This document shows, piece by piece, positions 1 to 9,961 of a stretch of 64,000 bases of DNA. The position numbers and the translations under genes were made by a program. This stretch comes from Oscillatoria acuminata PCC 6304 (lineage in GTDB: Bacteria > Cyanobacteriota > Cyanobacteriia > Cyanobacteriales > Laspinemataceae), in assembly GCF_000317105.1 (NCBI RefSeq), contig NC_019693.1, positions 3,224,001 to 3,288,000 on the forward strand, in the 5' to 3' direction. Position 1 is the stretch's first letter; the number at the start of each line of letters is the position of its first letter. The notes beneath the pieces are model-generated. The model ran no database searches and was not told where the DNA came from. It was given only the letters and a program-made list of their open reading frames with translations.

Positions 1-2478
1 ACTCTCCTCAACCAGGGACGGGAGCTTTTTCAGGGGGGACGATTTGCAGAAGCAGTCAGGGTTTGGAACCGCGCTGCCGAGGGGTATCAACAGGAGGGCG
101 ATCGCCTCAATCAAGCCCTCTGTCTCAACTTTCTCACCCTCGCTTATCAAGCATTAGGAGAGTGGGATGCCGCAGAAGCCGCGATCCAAGAAAGCTTATC
201 CCTCCTCGATTCTGTGGAAACTCCCTCTCACAGGTCCGGAAATTCAGCCTCCCAACGGATTCGCGCCCAAGCCTTGAACAGTAAAGGGAGTCTGCAATTG
301 GCCCGGGGAGAACCAGAAGCTGCCCTCGACAGTTGGAAACAAGCCGAATCCTTGTATCAAGCTCAAGGGGACTTCATCGGGGCCTTGGGCAGTCAAATTA
401 ACCAAGCTCAAGGGATGCAAACCTTGGGATTGTACCGGCGATCGCGACTGTTATTAGAGCAGGTGAACCAACAATTGCAGTCCCAACCGGATTCGAGTCT
501 GAAAATCACTGGCTTACAAAATCTCGGCAATGCCTTACAAGTCGTCGGAGATTTACCCGAAGCGCAACGGGTGTTAGCACAAAGTTTAGCCATTGCCCGG
601 AATCTGCGCTCTCCCTGGGAAATCAGTACCACCCTGTTGAGGTTGGGCAATACCGCCCGCGCCTTACAGGATTGGGACCAAGCTCTCACCTACTATCGGG
701 AAGCGGCAGCAACGGCAACTGCACCGATGACTCAACTAGATGCTCAACTCAATCAACTGAGTTTAGCTGTAGAAATCCAGCAGTGGGAAACTGCCCGATC
801 GCTCTTGAACCCCATCACCGAGCAACTGGCAACCCTCCCTTCCAGTCGTTCCGGGGTTTATGCTCGGGTGAATTTCGCGTTTTCAGCCCTAGAAATGCTG
901 GAGAGTTTATCCGCAACAGGAGAGGGGGATTCAACCCTGAACACGCCCCAAATTGCCCAAATTCTGGCAACGGCAGTGCAAGAGGCGAATGCGCTCCAAG
1001 ATCCCCGATCGCAATCCTACGCGATTGGCGAGTTAGGGCATTTGTACAAACGCACTGGGCAGTTTTCCGATGCCCAAAAATTGACCCAGCAAGCCCTGGC
1101 GATCGCCCTGAGTATCAATGCCAAAGAGATTGCGGCGCGCTGGCAGTGGCAACTCGGACGCATTTTGAAGGAAACCGGGGAGACTCAAAGTGCGATCGCC
1201 GCCTATAGCGAAGCCGTTGACAGTTTATCTCTCCTGCGCCGCGACTTAGTGGCGATCGGCCCAGAGGTCCAATTTTCCTTTCAAGAACGGGTCGAACCCA
1301 TCTACCGAGAATTGGTCAGTTTACTGTTGAATTCCAATCCTACTCAAGACCAACTCAAACAAGCCCGGGAGACCCTGGAAGCCCTGCAACTGGCTGAATT
1401 AGAGGACTTTTTTCGCCAAGCCTGTTTAGATGTCCAGCCGGTACAAATCGACCAGGTGGATGCCAAAGCCGCAGCGATTTATCCGATTATTTTACCCGAT
1501 CGCTTGGAAGTGATTCTCTCCATCCCGGGACAGCCCCTGCGTCATTATGCCACCGGGTTACCCCAAGGTGAGGTGGAACGCACCCTGGAACGGTTACTGG
1601 CTGCTTTGAATCCTTTTTTCTCGGATCAGGAGCGATTGCAGTTATCGGAACAGGTCTATGACTGGCTGATTCGACCGGCAGAAGCCAGTTTAGCCGATGG
1701 GGAGATTCAGACTCTCGTGTTTGTGCTCGATGGTCTGTTGCGAAATCTACCGATGGCAGCGCTCTATGATGGAGGACGGTATTTGGTGGAAACCTATAAC
1801 ATTGCTCTCACGCCGGGATTGCAATTACTGGCTCCCCAGGCGATCGGTCAGAACCAACTCCGGGCCTTAACTGTGGGATTGACCGAAGCGCGTCAGGGGT
1901 TTAGTGCGCTGCCTGGGGTCTCTCGTGAACTGGATGAGATTCGTTCTCATCTCCCCGTGCAAGTGATTTTAAATCAGGAGTTTACTGCGGATGCGCTCAA
2001 GGAGGAGATTCAAAAGAGTTCTTTTCCGGTGGTCCATTTGGCAACTCATGGCCAGTTTAGTTCCAATCCTGAGAATACTTTTATTCTCACTTATGATCAG
2101 AAAGTGAATGTAACCGAACTCCAGGAGATTTTGCAATCGCGAGAAACGGGCCGTTGGGGGGCCAATCAGTCCGAGATTCCCCCGATTGAATTGCTGGTGT
2201 TTAGTGCTTGTCAGACGGCAACGGGAGACAAACGGGCAGCTTTGGGATTGGCAGGGATGGCGGTGCGATCGGGTGCGCGATCGACATTAGCCACCTTGTG
2301 GTCTGTGAAAGACGATTCTACCTCGCAGTTGATGGCTGATTTTTATCGGGAATTCTCCCTCGGTCAGATTAGCAAGGCCGAGGCCCTCCGTCGCGCTCAA
2401 GTCGCTTTATTGCAACAACCCGAATACCAACATCCGTTTTATTGGGCACCGTTTATTTTGGTCGGAAATTGGCTTTAA
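1..2478 (+). CDS. TPR-CHAT protein, 5' truncated by window edge
   Basis: The frame is open from base 1, so the start lies outside the window; a GTG at 214 is only an internal codon. About the first 380 residues read as tetratricopeptide-type helical repeats (many Ala/Leu/Gln-rich helices). The C-terminal part is a CHAT domain (caspase-like, clan CD). The catalytic His lies in HLATHG (codon 2047-2049) and the catalytic Cys in SACQTATG (codon 2209-2211), so both dyad residues are present. CHAT proteins are predicted peptidases, here fused to protein-interaction repeats. It is followed by DUF928 and CHASE2-cyclase genes in the same direction, a recurrent cyanobacterial neighbourhood (family knowledge). 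The substrate cannot be inferred. Confidence 0.93.
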   Translation, partial: TLLNQGRELFQGGRFAEAVRVWNRAAEGYQQEGDRLNQALCLNFLTLAYQALGEWDAAEAAIQESLSLLDSVETPSHRSGNSASQRIRAQALNSKGSLQLARGEPEAALDSWKQAESLYQAQGDFIGALGSQINQAQGMQTLGLYRRSRLLLEQVNQQLQSQPDSSLKITGLQNLGNALQVVGDLPEAQRVLAQSLAIARNLRSPWEISTTLLRLGNTARALQDWDQALTYYREAAATATAPMTQLDAQLNQLSLAVEIQQWETARSLLNPITEQLATLPSSRSGVYARVNFAFSALEMLESLSATGEGDSTLNTPQIAQILATAVQEANALQDPRSQSYAIGELGHLYKRTGQFSDAQKLTQQALAIALSINAKEIAARWQWQLGRILKETGETQSAIAAYSEAVDSLSLLRRDLVAIGPEVQFSFQERVEPIYRELVSLLLNSNPTQDQLKQARETLEALQLAELEDFFRQACLDVQPVQIDQVDAKAAAIYPIILPDRLEVILSIPGQPLRHYATGLPQGEVERTLERLLAALNPFFSDQERLQLSEQVYDWLIRPAEASLADGEIQTLVFVLDGLLRNLPMAALYDGGRYLVETYNIALTPGLQLLAPQAIGQNQLRALTVGLTEARQGFSALPGVSRELDEIRSHLPVQVILNQEFTADALKEEIQKSSFPVVHLATHGQFSSNPENTFILTYDQKVNVTELQEILQSRETGRWGANQSEIPPIELLVFSACQTATGDKRAALGLAGMAVRSGARSTLATLWSVKDDSTSQLMADFYREFSLGQISKAEALRRAQVALLQQPEYQHPFYWAPFILVGNWL

Positions 2479-3147
2479 ATTCGAGGTGACCCGGAGTCGC
2501 AGCAATTTTGCTCCCATGAAGCTAATCAGGGAGCAAGATGCTCTGATCCCTGAATGTTCTTGTCCGTTGAGTGCAAGGGAAGGCGTCACAGGCAATCCGA
2601 ACAAATGGGTTGGCAAAGAATGCAGTTTTTCTATAAATCTATCGAGGAATTTGTCCGCAGTGAACAGACAATTGCGAACTCATTTCAGAGAAAATCATCT
2701 CCTAGGACGCCGGTACAGTCTTAGATCAGCTATATAGCAATCCTTTCGGGGTTTGTAACATCTATCTGTCTTCTCCTGCAGGACGTTCTGGGCCGCCAAC
2801 ATCCAAGGGGCCGCCGACCTCTTCTACAACGGCACTTCATGAAGGCTATAGAACAAGAAACCCGGTTGTCTATACCCAGATGTTGGTGATTCGCAACAGA
2901 TTAGGACCAGAAACCGGGTGATCTTCCCTCTTCTGTACCGACGGCCTAGGCGGATAAAATTTAATCCAGAAAGAAAAATCCTCCGGATTGGGGGATGGAA
3001 AACTAGAAGTCAATGATTGCAATGCAAAGGCTAGACTAAATTCGCAAGAAAACTTTATAAAAAATCCTTAATTCTAGTTGAAATAAACTCAAAACATAGA
3101 GTAAAGTGAAATAAAGTGGCACATTATCCTAAAGGGGTAACTGTAAT
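2479..3147. other. Non-coding stretch between CHAT and DUF928 genes
   Basis: No convincing gene is seen. The stretch holds a degenerate pair of GAAACCGGGT-type repeat arms near 2854-2921 and an AT-rich segment (about 3040-3140) just upstream of the DUF928 gene, the likely promoter region. No clear terminator was found after the CHAT gene. Confidence 0.4.
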
Positions 3148-3921
3148 ATGGCAAGGCAACAGACTAATGTACCTCTAACCCTCTTATTCACCCTGTCCCT
3201 AAATCTGGTATGGGTGGGAGGCATTCTTAATCCAGCTCAGGCGCAGACTAGCAGCGACGCTCAACGGCTACAACCCGGGGAGATCGCTCAAGTCACGTTC
3301 AATCCCCCAGGCAAGGGGCAACCTCGCAATACCGCAGGGGGTGCATCCCGGGATGGAAATTCCTGTGTGCAAGAACCACAGTTGTCCAGTGGGTGCGTCA
3401 CACCACTCATCCCAGAAGCGGATCAGGGGTTGACTGTAGCACAGCGCCCCACATTTTACGTTTACGTTCCTCAAACCTCGGCGAGGGAAATCTTTTTCGC
3501 CCTCAAAGATGAAAATAATCAGCATCACTACCAAACCAATATCCCCATCCCTGAAGGCGAAGGTGCAGTCATGGCGATCGCCTTACCTGATGATGCACCA
3601 GCTTTAGAAATCGGCCAAACCTATCGATGGACCTTTATCCTCATTGATGAAACTGGACTCAAACCCGATAGTCCCGGTGTCCAGGGAGACATTCGCCGGG
3701 TCGAAGCCAACTCCCTAACCTTGGATTCCGAGCAAACTGATCCCACCCTGGAACTCGCCCAGCAGTACGGAACCGCCGGGATTTGGTATGACATGATCAC
3801 CACCTTAGCCCAGCTTCGGCAGTCGAGTCCCAATGACACGACAATCCTAGCGAGTTGGAAGGGCTTATTAACTTCCGTTGGGTTAGAGGAAATTGCCACC
3901 AAACCCATTGCACTGCCTTAG
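3148..3921 (+). CDS. DUF928 family secreted protein
   Basis: 257 aa. The N-terminus is a signal peptide: charged start, hydrophobic stretch at about residues 9-30, and an AQA-type cleavage site. The mature part contains the DUF928 pattern: a proline-rich entry (PPGKGQPRNTAGG), Cys pairs near residues 73-84, the phrase RPTFYVYVP, and a C-terminal YDMITTLAQLR helix. DUF928 has no established biochemical activity; such proteins are predicted to be exported and are often encoded beside CHAT, CHASE2 and two-partner-secretion genes in cyanobacteria. Here it sits between a CHAT and a CHASE2 gene in the same orientation, though 500-670 bp gaps on each side suggest separate transcripts. Confidence 0.85.
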   Translation: MARQQTNVPLTLLFTLSLNLVWVGGILNPAQAQTSSDAQRLQPGEIAQVTFNPPGKGQPRNTAGGASRDGNSCVQEPQLSSGCVTPLIPEADQGLTVAQRPTFYVYVPQTSAREIFFALKDENNQHHYQTNIPIPEGEGAVMAIALPDDAPALEIGQTYRWTFILIDETGLKPDSPGVQGDIRRVEANSLTLDSEQTDPTLELAQQYGTAGIWYDMITTLAQLRQSSPNDTTILASWKGLLTSVGLEEIATKPIALP

Positions 3922-3995
3922 ATGGAGTCATTGAGGATTCGATCCTGTTTAAAACTCCCTTACATCAGTGTATGCTCAACCATTGCTATTTCATC

Positions 3996-4024
3996 AAGCC
4001 GGGAATACCCTTCCCGGCTTTTGC
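3996..4024 (+). terminator. Hairpin terminator after DUF928 gene
   Basis: A perfect 10-bp inverted repeat (AAGCCGGGAA / TTCCCGGCTT) with a 5-nt loop, followed by a short T-run. It lies about 75 bp after the DUF928 stop codon. Confidence 0.6.
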
Positions 4025-4116
4025 GATCCAGTCCGCAAAACCCCCATCCTGCATAGGTGGGGGTGGTTCTTCCCTGAACCGGGAGCATCTCAATGTTGCC
4101 TAAAAACCAGTCGGAC

Positions 4117-4205
4117 CTCTCCCCAAACCCCTCCCCTAAGAGGGGAGGGGCTTTGAGGCTCCCCCTTCCCTAAGAGGGAAGGGGGCTGGGGGGTTAGGTC
4201 TCTTG
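4117..4205. repeat. Double GC-rich palindromic repeat
   Basis: Two adjacent hairpins: CCCCTCCCCT/AGGGGAGGGG (4128-4150) and CCCCCTTCCCT/AGGGAAGGGGG (4161-4185), each around a TAAG-type centre. They are bracketed by a GGACCTCT-like segment on the left and TTAGGTCTCTT on the right. A related single hairpin lies at 40523-40543. This is a common cyanobacterial intergenic palindrome type with no assigned function. Confidence 0.8.
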
Positions 4206-4445
4206 AACAAATTGAGATACTCCCCCTGAACCCGATTGGGTATCACTTGATTTTTGGTCAAGCAGAGGTTTTCCCTCGGTGACAACCGGGAACTCAACCC
4301 ATCACCTTTAGCTGATCATCGGTATCTCTTTAACCTTGATGGGCTGTGTTCAATATTGTGCTGCTTTTCTCCACAAACCCCAGGAATTCTTCTAAAATTT
4401 GGGATAAACCTAGAGTCTGTTATCCTTTCTGGGTATCGATAAAAG

Positions 4446-6959
4446 ATGTGGCTAAAGCTCAGAAAGCAAGTTTGGAAATGGCGTGGGGTCTTGATGACGG
4501 CTCCCACTGTTACTGCGATCGTGATTTCCGCTAACTCAGCCGGACTCTTTCAACTGTTAGAGTGGGCGACGTTAGACTTATTTTTTCGGCACCGTCCCCA
4601 GGAAACGATCGACCCTCGAATTGTGATTGTCACCATTGATGAACCGGATCTTACCGAAGTCGGTCAATGGCCAATGCCGGATGCAGTTTTGGCCCAATTA
4701 TTAGAAACCATTAACGCCAATGAACCCCGGCTCATTGGTATTGATTTATATCGGAATTTTCGCGTAGAACCCGGGTCGGAAAGATTAGAACAGGTGTTTA
4801 AATCTACCCCGAATTTAATTGGGATAGAAAAAGTGGTGGGCAATCGAGTCAAACCCCCACCTATTTTAGCAGAGATGGGGCAGGTGGCTATGGCGGATTT
4901 GGTCTTAGACCCCGATGGTAAAGTTCGTCGCAGTTTACTGTCGGTGGTTACCGATGATGGGGAGACTAAATTAAGTTTATCCGCCCGGATGAGTTTAATC
5001 TATTTGGAAGCGGAAGGGATGGGTTTAGAGGCGGTAGACCCGGATAGTTCCCAATTGCAATTGGGTCAAGCCCGGTTTATCCCTCTCCAAGGAAATGACG
5101 GGGGATATGTCCGGGCGGATACGGGGGGGTATCAAATTTTTCTGAACTATAAGGGGACTGAAAAGAATTTTAAAACCATCTCAATGACTGATATTTTGAA
5201 CGATCGCATTCCCCCGGATTTAATTCGCGATCGCCTGGTGTTAGTCGGGGTGACCGCTGAGAGCCTGAATGACCTATTTTTGACCCCTTATAGTGCCTAT
5301 GGCAACAGTCTACTCCGAATGCCCGGAGTGCTGATTCATGCTAATGCGATCGCTCAAATTTTAAGCGCAGCCCTCGATGGTCGTCCCTTGATTCAAGTGG
5401 GGTCCGATTGGGTGGAAGGGTTTTGGGTAGTCTTGAGTTCCCTGTTTGGGGCTACAGTCTCCTATTCCTTGCTTCAAGCTGGAATTTTCAAAAACAATTC
5501 AAGCTGGCGATGGGCGATTTTTGCCGTCTGGCTAGGGTTAGGGAATCTGGGACTTTTCATCGGGGGTTATGTAGCTTTTTTAAATAGTTGGTGGATTCCC
5601 ATCATCTCTCCCCTCGTTGCTTTAACCATTTCAGCAATCACCATTGCCGGATATTATAGCCGGGGACTTCAGCGCGATAGCCAAAGTCAATTGACCCAGT
5701 TTTTAGAAGCCATGCCGGTGGCAATTGCCGTTCTTGATTCCAAGGGCAGACCCTATTATACCAATCAAAAAGCTAAAGAATTGTTAGGAAAAGGACCTGT
5801 AACAACTGCACCAAGTCAGCGCTTATCCGATGTTTATCAAATCTATTTTGGGGGGAGCGATCTCCCCTACCCGTCCGAATGCTTACCCATCGTCCGCGCA
5901 CTTCATGGCGAGCGGGCCACCGCTGATGATATGGAAATTCACCGCCCTGATGCCATCATCCCTATTGAAGCCTGGGCAACCCCAATTTATGACAATAATG
6001 GCAATATTTCCTATGCAATGGCTGCCTTTCAAGATATTACCGATCGCAAACAAGTCGAAGCCGAACGAGAACGTTTTACCAAAGAACTCTTTGACCTCAA
6101 TAAAAACCTAGAAGATGCCCTGGATGCAGAATTAGAACTCACCGATGCCTACGGGCGCTTTGTTCCCCATGAATTTCTCTATTTTTTAGGCTATGAAAGC
6201 ATTGTAGAAGTCAAACTCGGGGAAGCCGTCGAAATGGAAATGTCCATTTTATTCTCGGACATTCGCGATTTTACTACCCTTTCCGAAGGCATGACCCCAG
6301 AAGATAATTTTAAATTTATTAACTCTTATTTGTCCAGTATGGAACCCGCCATTGCCGATAATAATGGATTTATTGACAAATACATTGGCGATGCGATTAT
6401 GGCCTTATTTAGCGGCAGTGCTGATGATGCCGTCAAAGCCGGAATTACCATGTTAAACCAACTCGCGGAATACAATCAAGGACGGGAAAAAGCCGGTTAT
6501 ACCCCGATTCATATTGGCATCGGTATCAATACAGGGTCTTTGATGCTGGGCACCGTGGGTGGACAGAAACGAATGGATAGTACAGTGATTAGTGATGCCG
6601 TCAATTTAGCCTCACGGATTGAAGGCTTGACTAAAAATTATGGAGTCGCCTTATTAATTAGCGATCGCACCTTTTGTAGCTTGAAAGATCCGAATTCTTA
6701 TGATATCCGACATATTGACCGGGTTCAAGTCAAAGGAAAATCAGAAATTGTCTCCGTCTATGAAGTTTTTGAGGCCGACCCCCCTGCCATTCGCGAGGGC
6801 AAATTAATCACTAAAAGTATCTTTGAAGAAGCCATTCAGCTTTACAATAAAGGCTCATATCCCGAAGCCGCCCGGTTCTTTCAAAAATGTCTCCGAATCA
6901 ACCCCGGCGATCAAGTCGCCCACATCTATTTAGAACGCACTCAGTCCCCTCATCACTAA
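4446..6959 (+). CDS. CHASE2-PAS-class III nucleotide cyclase with C-terminal TPR
   Basis: 837 aa. Order: an N-terminal membrane anchor, an extracytoplasmic CHASE2 sensor (about residues 30-330), three closely spaced membrane helices (about 335-410), a PAS domain (about 412-535, ending in FQDITDRKQVE), a class III cyclase domain (about 595-770) and a short TPR-like tail (785-837). Metal-binding aspartates are visible in LFSDIRDF and YIGDAIMA, and the transition-state Asn/Arg in AVNLASRIE. By my alignment the purine-specifying pair is Lys (DKYIGD) and Thr (in MDSTVISD), a Lys/Thr combination reported for cyanobacterial adenylate cyclases of the CyaB1/CyaC type, so cAMP is the probable product. 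Starts at ATG 4446. Confidence 0.92.
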   Translation: MWLKLRKQVWKWRGVLMTAPTVTAIVISANSAGLFQLLEWATLDLFFRHRPQETIDPRIVIVTIDEPDLTEVGQWPMPDAVLAQLLETINANEPRLIGIDLYRNFRVEPGSERLEQVFKSTPNLIGIEKVVGNRVKPPPILAEMGQVAMADLVLDPDGKVRRSLLSVVTDDGETKLSLSARMSLIYLEAEGMGLEAVDPDSSQLQLGQARFIPLQGNDGGYVRADTGGYQIFLNYKGTEKNFKTISMTDILNDRIPPDLIRDRLVLVGVTAESLNDLFLTPYSAYGNSLLRMPGVLIHANAIAQILSAALDGRPLIQVGSDWVEGFWVVLSSLFGATVSYSLLQAGIFKNNSSWRWAIFAVWLGLGNLGLFIGGYVAFLNSWWIPIISPLVALTISAITIAGYYSRGLQRDSQSQLTQFLEAMPVAIAVLDSKGRPYYTNQKAKELLGKGPVTTAPSQRLSDVYQIYFGGSDLPYPSECLPIVRALHGERATADDMEIHRPDAIIPIEAWATPIYDNNGNISYAMAAFQDITDRKQVEAERERFTKELFDLNKNLEDALDAELELTDAYGRFVPHEFLYFLGYESIVEVKLGEAVEMEMSILFSDIRDFTTLSEGMTPEDNFKFINSYLSSMEPAIADNNGFIDKYIGDAIMALFSGSADDAVKAGITMLNQLAEYNQGREKAGYTPIHIGIGINTGSLMLGTVGGQKRMDSTVISDAVNLASRIEGLTKNYGVALLISDRTFCSLKDPNSYDIRHIDRVQVKGKSEIVSVYEVFEADPPAIREGKLITKSIFEEAIQLYNKGSYPEAARFFQKCLRINPGDQVAHIYLERTQSPHH

Positions 6960-7144
6960 ATTTATTTTCTCTTCCCCAATCTGAGGGTAAAAAGTCCATC
7001 TTCTGTTTAGTCCCGGGGACTTTGTTCCGGGAGTCCTTCCCGGCATTGGCTATGGCTTTTGAGTGAAGTCATGACCGGATTCTCAAAAAAGAGCCAATCC
7101 ATGTCATAATTTTTCTGATATGTCCCCTCCCCTCTGGTGGCCTG

Positions 7145-8851
7145 ATGACCCTCCGCAAGAAAACATTACTGGCGATCGGCTTGACCCTAGCTGGGTTATT
7201 TGGAGTCGTGCATCTGACCTCATCAACTATTTTACTCAACGGCTTTACCGCCTTAGAACAAAAAGAAGCAAGGCGGAATGTTAAAAGAGTTTTGGATGCC
7301 TTCTCCAATTCCAAACAGGAATTACAGGCTCTAAACTTTCAGTGGGGGGTGTGGGATGAAACCTATCGGTTTATCGAAGATGGCAATTTAGACTATATTG
7401 AAAGAAATTTAGGGGAATTCAATTTAGCCTCCCTTCGAGCCAATGCGATTCTCTTTATTAATCCAGAGGGGGAACTCGTTTTTGGTCAGGGTTTTGATTT
7501 AGTTCGTCAGGAGTTAATGCCAATTCCCGCAGAGGTTTCTCAAGAGATTGCAGCGACTTCGAGTCAAGTGTTGAATCCCCAAAAATCTTGGGCGGGAATT
7601 GTTACCATTAATAACCGTCCCATGACGATCGCCACCGGACCGATTCTCAACAGTCAGGGAAATCTTCCCAGTCGCGGCACCCTGGCGATCGCCCGCTTTC
7701 TCGATCGCGAAGAAATCCAGCGGTTGGCAAAACTCACCCATTTGGATGTGAGGGCTTATGGACTAATGGATCCAACTACCCCAGTGGAGTTACAGCCGAC
7801 GATTGCTCACTTATCCCAGATCTCCGATGCTTCGGATCCTCCTATTCTCATTGAACCCCTCAGTCGGGAATGGATGGCTGGGTATAGTTTATTACCAGAT
7901 ATCTATGGTAAACCGGCAGTTTTATTAGAACTAAATATCCCCAGAGATATTTACTATCAAGGTCAACTCAGTGGACGCTATATGATGGCATCTCTGGCGA
8001 TCGTTGGTCTAGTTTTTGGATTTTGCACCCTATTATTGCTCGAAAAAATGGTGTTGGCTCGCTTATCATATTTGAGCAAAGATGTCAAAAAAATTGATAA
8101 CCGCCGAGATTTAACCTTGCGAGTATTGGTCTCTGGAAAAGATGAATTATCCAGTTTGGCTCAGACCATTAATGCCATGTTAGAGACCTTGGAATCCTCA
8201 GCAAAAGCCCTAGAAATCGAGCGAGAAAAGGCGGAAAGTTTGTTGCTCAATATTTTACCCGAAGTCATCGCCGATCGCCTCAAGGGTCACGAAGAAAACA
8301 TTGCCGATAATTTTGCCGAAGTGACGGTGTTATTTGCCGATATTGTCGGTTTTACCCAACTCTCCGCTCAAATTGAAGCGGCGGAATTGGTCCAGTTGCT
8401 CAATAATATTTTTTCTCGCTTCGATCGCGCCTTGGAACGGTATCAGTTAGAAAAAATTAAAACTATTGGCGATTGTTACATGGTTGTAGCGGGAATGCCG
8501 GTTCCCTGTGACAATAGTGCCGTGGCGATCGCAGAGATGGCCCTAGAAATGCAGGAGGAAATCGCCCGATTCAATACCGAATTTCATCAATCCTTAAAAA
8601 TGCGCATGGGGATCCATACCGGACCCGTCGTCGCTGGGGTGATTGGGATTAAAAAATTTATCTATGACTTATGGGGAGACACGGTGAATACTGCCTCCCG
8701 AATGGAATCCCACGGCATTCCCGGCCAAATTCAAGTATCTAGGGCCACCTATGACTGTTTGAAAGATCAATACCGTTTTGAAGAAAGAGGGGCGATCGAG
8801 ATTAAAGGCAAAGGAGCAATGCAGGTGTATTTACTCAAAGGGCGCTTGTAG
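7145..8851 (+). CDS. CHASE4-HAMP class III adenylate cyclase
   Basis: 568 aa. TM1 (about residues 9-30) is followed by a periplasmic CHASE4-type sensor with the typical WGVWDETYRFI segment, TM2 (about 280-302), HAMP (about 303-355), a coiled linker with LLLNILPEVIADRL, and a cyclase domain (about 393-565). Metal Asp residues occur in LFADIVGF and KTIGDCYM. The substrate-defining Lys (EKIKTIGD) and Asp (FIYDLWGD), plus the Asn/Arg pair in NTASRME, fit ATP rather than GTP. It lies 185 bp after the CHASE2 cyclase in the same direction. A MITE-like repeat begins almost at its stop codon. The ligand of CHASE4 is not known. Confidence 0.92.
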   Translation: MTLRKKTLLAIGLTLAGLFGVVHLTSSTILLNGFTALEQKEARRNVKRVLDAFSNSKQELQALNFQWGVWDETYRFIEDGNLDYIERNLGEFNLASLRANAILFINPEGELVFGQGFDLVRQELMPIPAEVSQEIAATSSQVLNPQKSWAGIVTINNRPMTIATGPILNSQGNLPSRGTLAIARFLDREEIQRLAKLTHLDVRAYGLMDPTTPVELQPTIAHLSQISDASDPPILIEPLSREWMAGYSLLPDIYGKPAVLLELNIPRDIYYQGQLSGRYMMASLAIVGLVFGFCTLLLLEKMVLARLSYLSKDVKKIDNRRDLTLRVLVSGKDELSSLAQTINAMLETLESSAKALEIEREKAESLLLNILPEVIADRLKGHEENIADNFAEVTVLFADIVGFTQLSAQIEAAELVQLLNNIFSRFDRALERYQLEKIKTIGDCYMVVAGMPVPCDNSAVAIAEMALEMQEEIARFNTEFHQSLKMRMGIHTGPVVAGVIGIKKFIYDLWGDTVNTASRMESHGIPGQIQVSRATYDCLKDQYRFEERGAIEIKGKGAMQVYLLKGRL

Positions 8852-9460
8852 GGGCCTACAATGGTATGTTTTTTACGCTCATTATGATTTGCCGTACTTC
8901 CGGTCCCCTCCCCTTGGCAAGGTCCGGGTTAGGGTGGGGTCCTCCGGACGTGGCACAAGCCACGTCCGGAAGAAGTAGTGGGTGAAGGGTGTCGGCGATG
9001 AGGAGGCGATCGCTTTTGTCACGAAGAAAGAGGATGAACCAGCCTCCATACAGGCGCGATCGCCTCCTTATGAGTGCGTGACTTGGCGATCGGCCAAGAA
9101 GAACCCCACCCTAACCCGGACCTTGCCAAGGGGAGGGGACCGGAAGCATAAAAAACCTACTCTTGTAAGCCCCACCTCCCCATCCTTCCCTGCAAAATTC
9201 CGTCTGGCAAGTTAAAATACTAACCGATAACCACAACGGGAACAGAGGTCTAGGTTGGCTGGGGATTTCAGCGTTCATGGGTTCCCTGGGGTTAAGGCCC
9301 TCCAGCCTGACTGATTTAGGATGAAGGAGGGATAAAGATTTCTTCACTTCAATCCAGTCTATAAAACCCGCTTTGTTAACGGGCTTAGGCATAAAGTAAT
9401 CGGTAATCAGCCAGAGACTTGGATGCTTTGTTTTCGTAAACATTATTAGGAGCAAACAAA
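8852..9460. other. Intergenic region carrying a MITE-like element and the FKBP leader
   Basis: The first 320 bp are the MITE-like element described separately. The remaining 290 bp contain a small hairpin (AACCCG...CGGG near 9365-9382) and the ribosome-binding region TAGGAG just before ATG 9461. No gene is seen. Confidence 0.5.
8855..9169. repeat. MITE-like inverted-repeat element, copy A
   Basis: About 315 bp. The left arm (from about 8870) contains a TTTTTTACGC segment, then CCGGTCCCCTCCCCTTGGCA and GGGTTAGGGTGGGGT. The right arm is the inverse complement: ACCCCACCCTAACCC, CCAAGGGGAGGGGACCGG and CATAAAAAACCTACTCTTG. The interior is rich in GCGATCGC. A second copy (47516-47804) has the same ends and an interior that matches this one in reverse orientation. 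No transposase is present, so it is a non-autonomous, possibly dead, mobile element. No target duplication was verified. Confidence 0.7.
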
Positions 9461-9889
9461 ATGACCCAAGCCAAGCAGGGCGATATGGTGAAAGTTCACT
9501 ACACGGGTAAATTAGACGATGGGACTGTCTTTGATTCCTCCATCGATCGCGACCCTTTAGAATTTGTCCTGGGGGAAGGACAACTCATTGCCGGTTTTGA
9601 ACAAGCGGTTTTAGGGATGACTCCGGGGGAATCCAAAACGGAAAAAATTCCGGCGGATGAGGCATACGGTCCCCATCGTCAAGAAATGGTGGTGGAAGTT
9701 GAGCGGCAGCAATTACCGGATAATATCCCCTTAGATGTGGGACAACAATTACAAATTCAACAAGCCCCCAATCAAATTATTCCCGTGGTCATTACGGCGA
9801 TTTCTGAGTCAAAAGTGACTTTAGATGCCAATCCTCCCCTGGCTGGAAAAGATTTGATTTTTGAAATTGAGTTGGTTGGCATTAGTTAA
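9461..9889 (+). CDS. FKBP-type peptidyl-prolyl isomerase (SlyD-like)
   Basis: 142 aa, ATG 9461 preceded by AGGAG. The N-terminus [18 protein letters not shown] and the segment [12 protein letters not shown] are FKBP hallmarks, and an insert (residues about 70-115) with a DVGQQLQ segment corresponds to the IF (insert-in-flap) domain of SlyD-like isomerases. There is no His/Cys-rich metal-binding tail as in E. coli SlyD, and no signal peptide, so it is a cytosolic proline isomerase/chaperone. It is monocistronic, ending before a strong hairpin that also separates it from the convergent cyclase gene. Confidence 0.92.
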   Translation: MTQAKQGDMVKVHYTGKLDDGTVFDSSIDRDPLEFVLGEGQLIAGFEQAVLGMTPGESKTEKIPADEAYGPHRQEMVVEVERQQLPDNIPLDVGQQLQIQQAPNQIIPVVITAISESKVTLDANPPLAGKDLIFEIELVGIS

Positions 9890-9961
9890 GGTCAAGAAAG
9901 ACCGTTTCAGTTTTGTAAAACCAGAGAAGATTTAGGGTTTTTAAACGGTTAGGACAAAGAC

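Larger units (their letters stand above)
3922..4445. other. Intergenic region with hairpin repeats
   Basis: No gene. It contains a terminator-like hairpin (3996-4020), a double GC-rich palindrome (4128-4185) and about 180 bp of ordinary sequence before the CHASE2-cyclase start. Confidence 0.5.

Noticed and set aside
672-1208. 178-codon plus-strand frame inside the CHAT gene
   Set aside because: Overlaps the TPR coding region in another frame, with unlikely composition; a shadow of the real gene.
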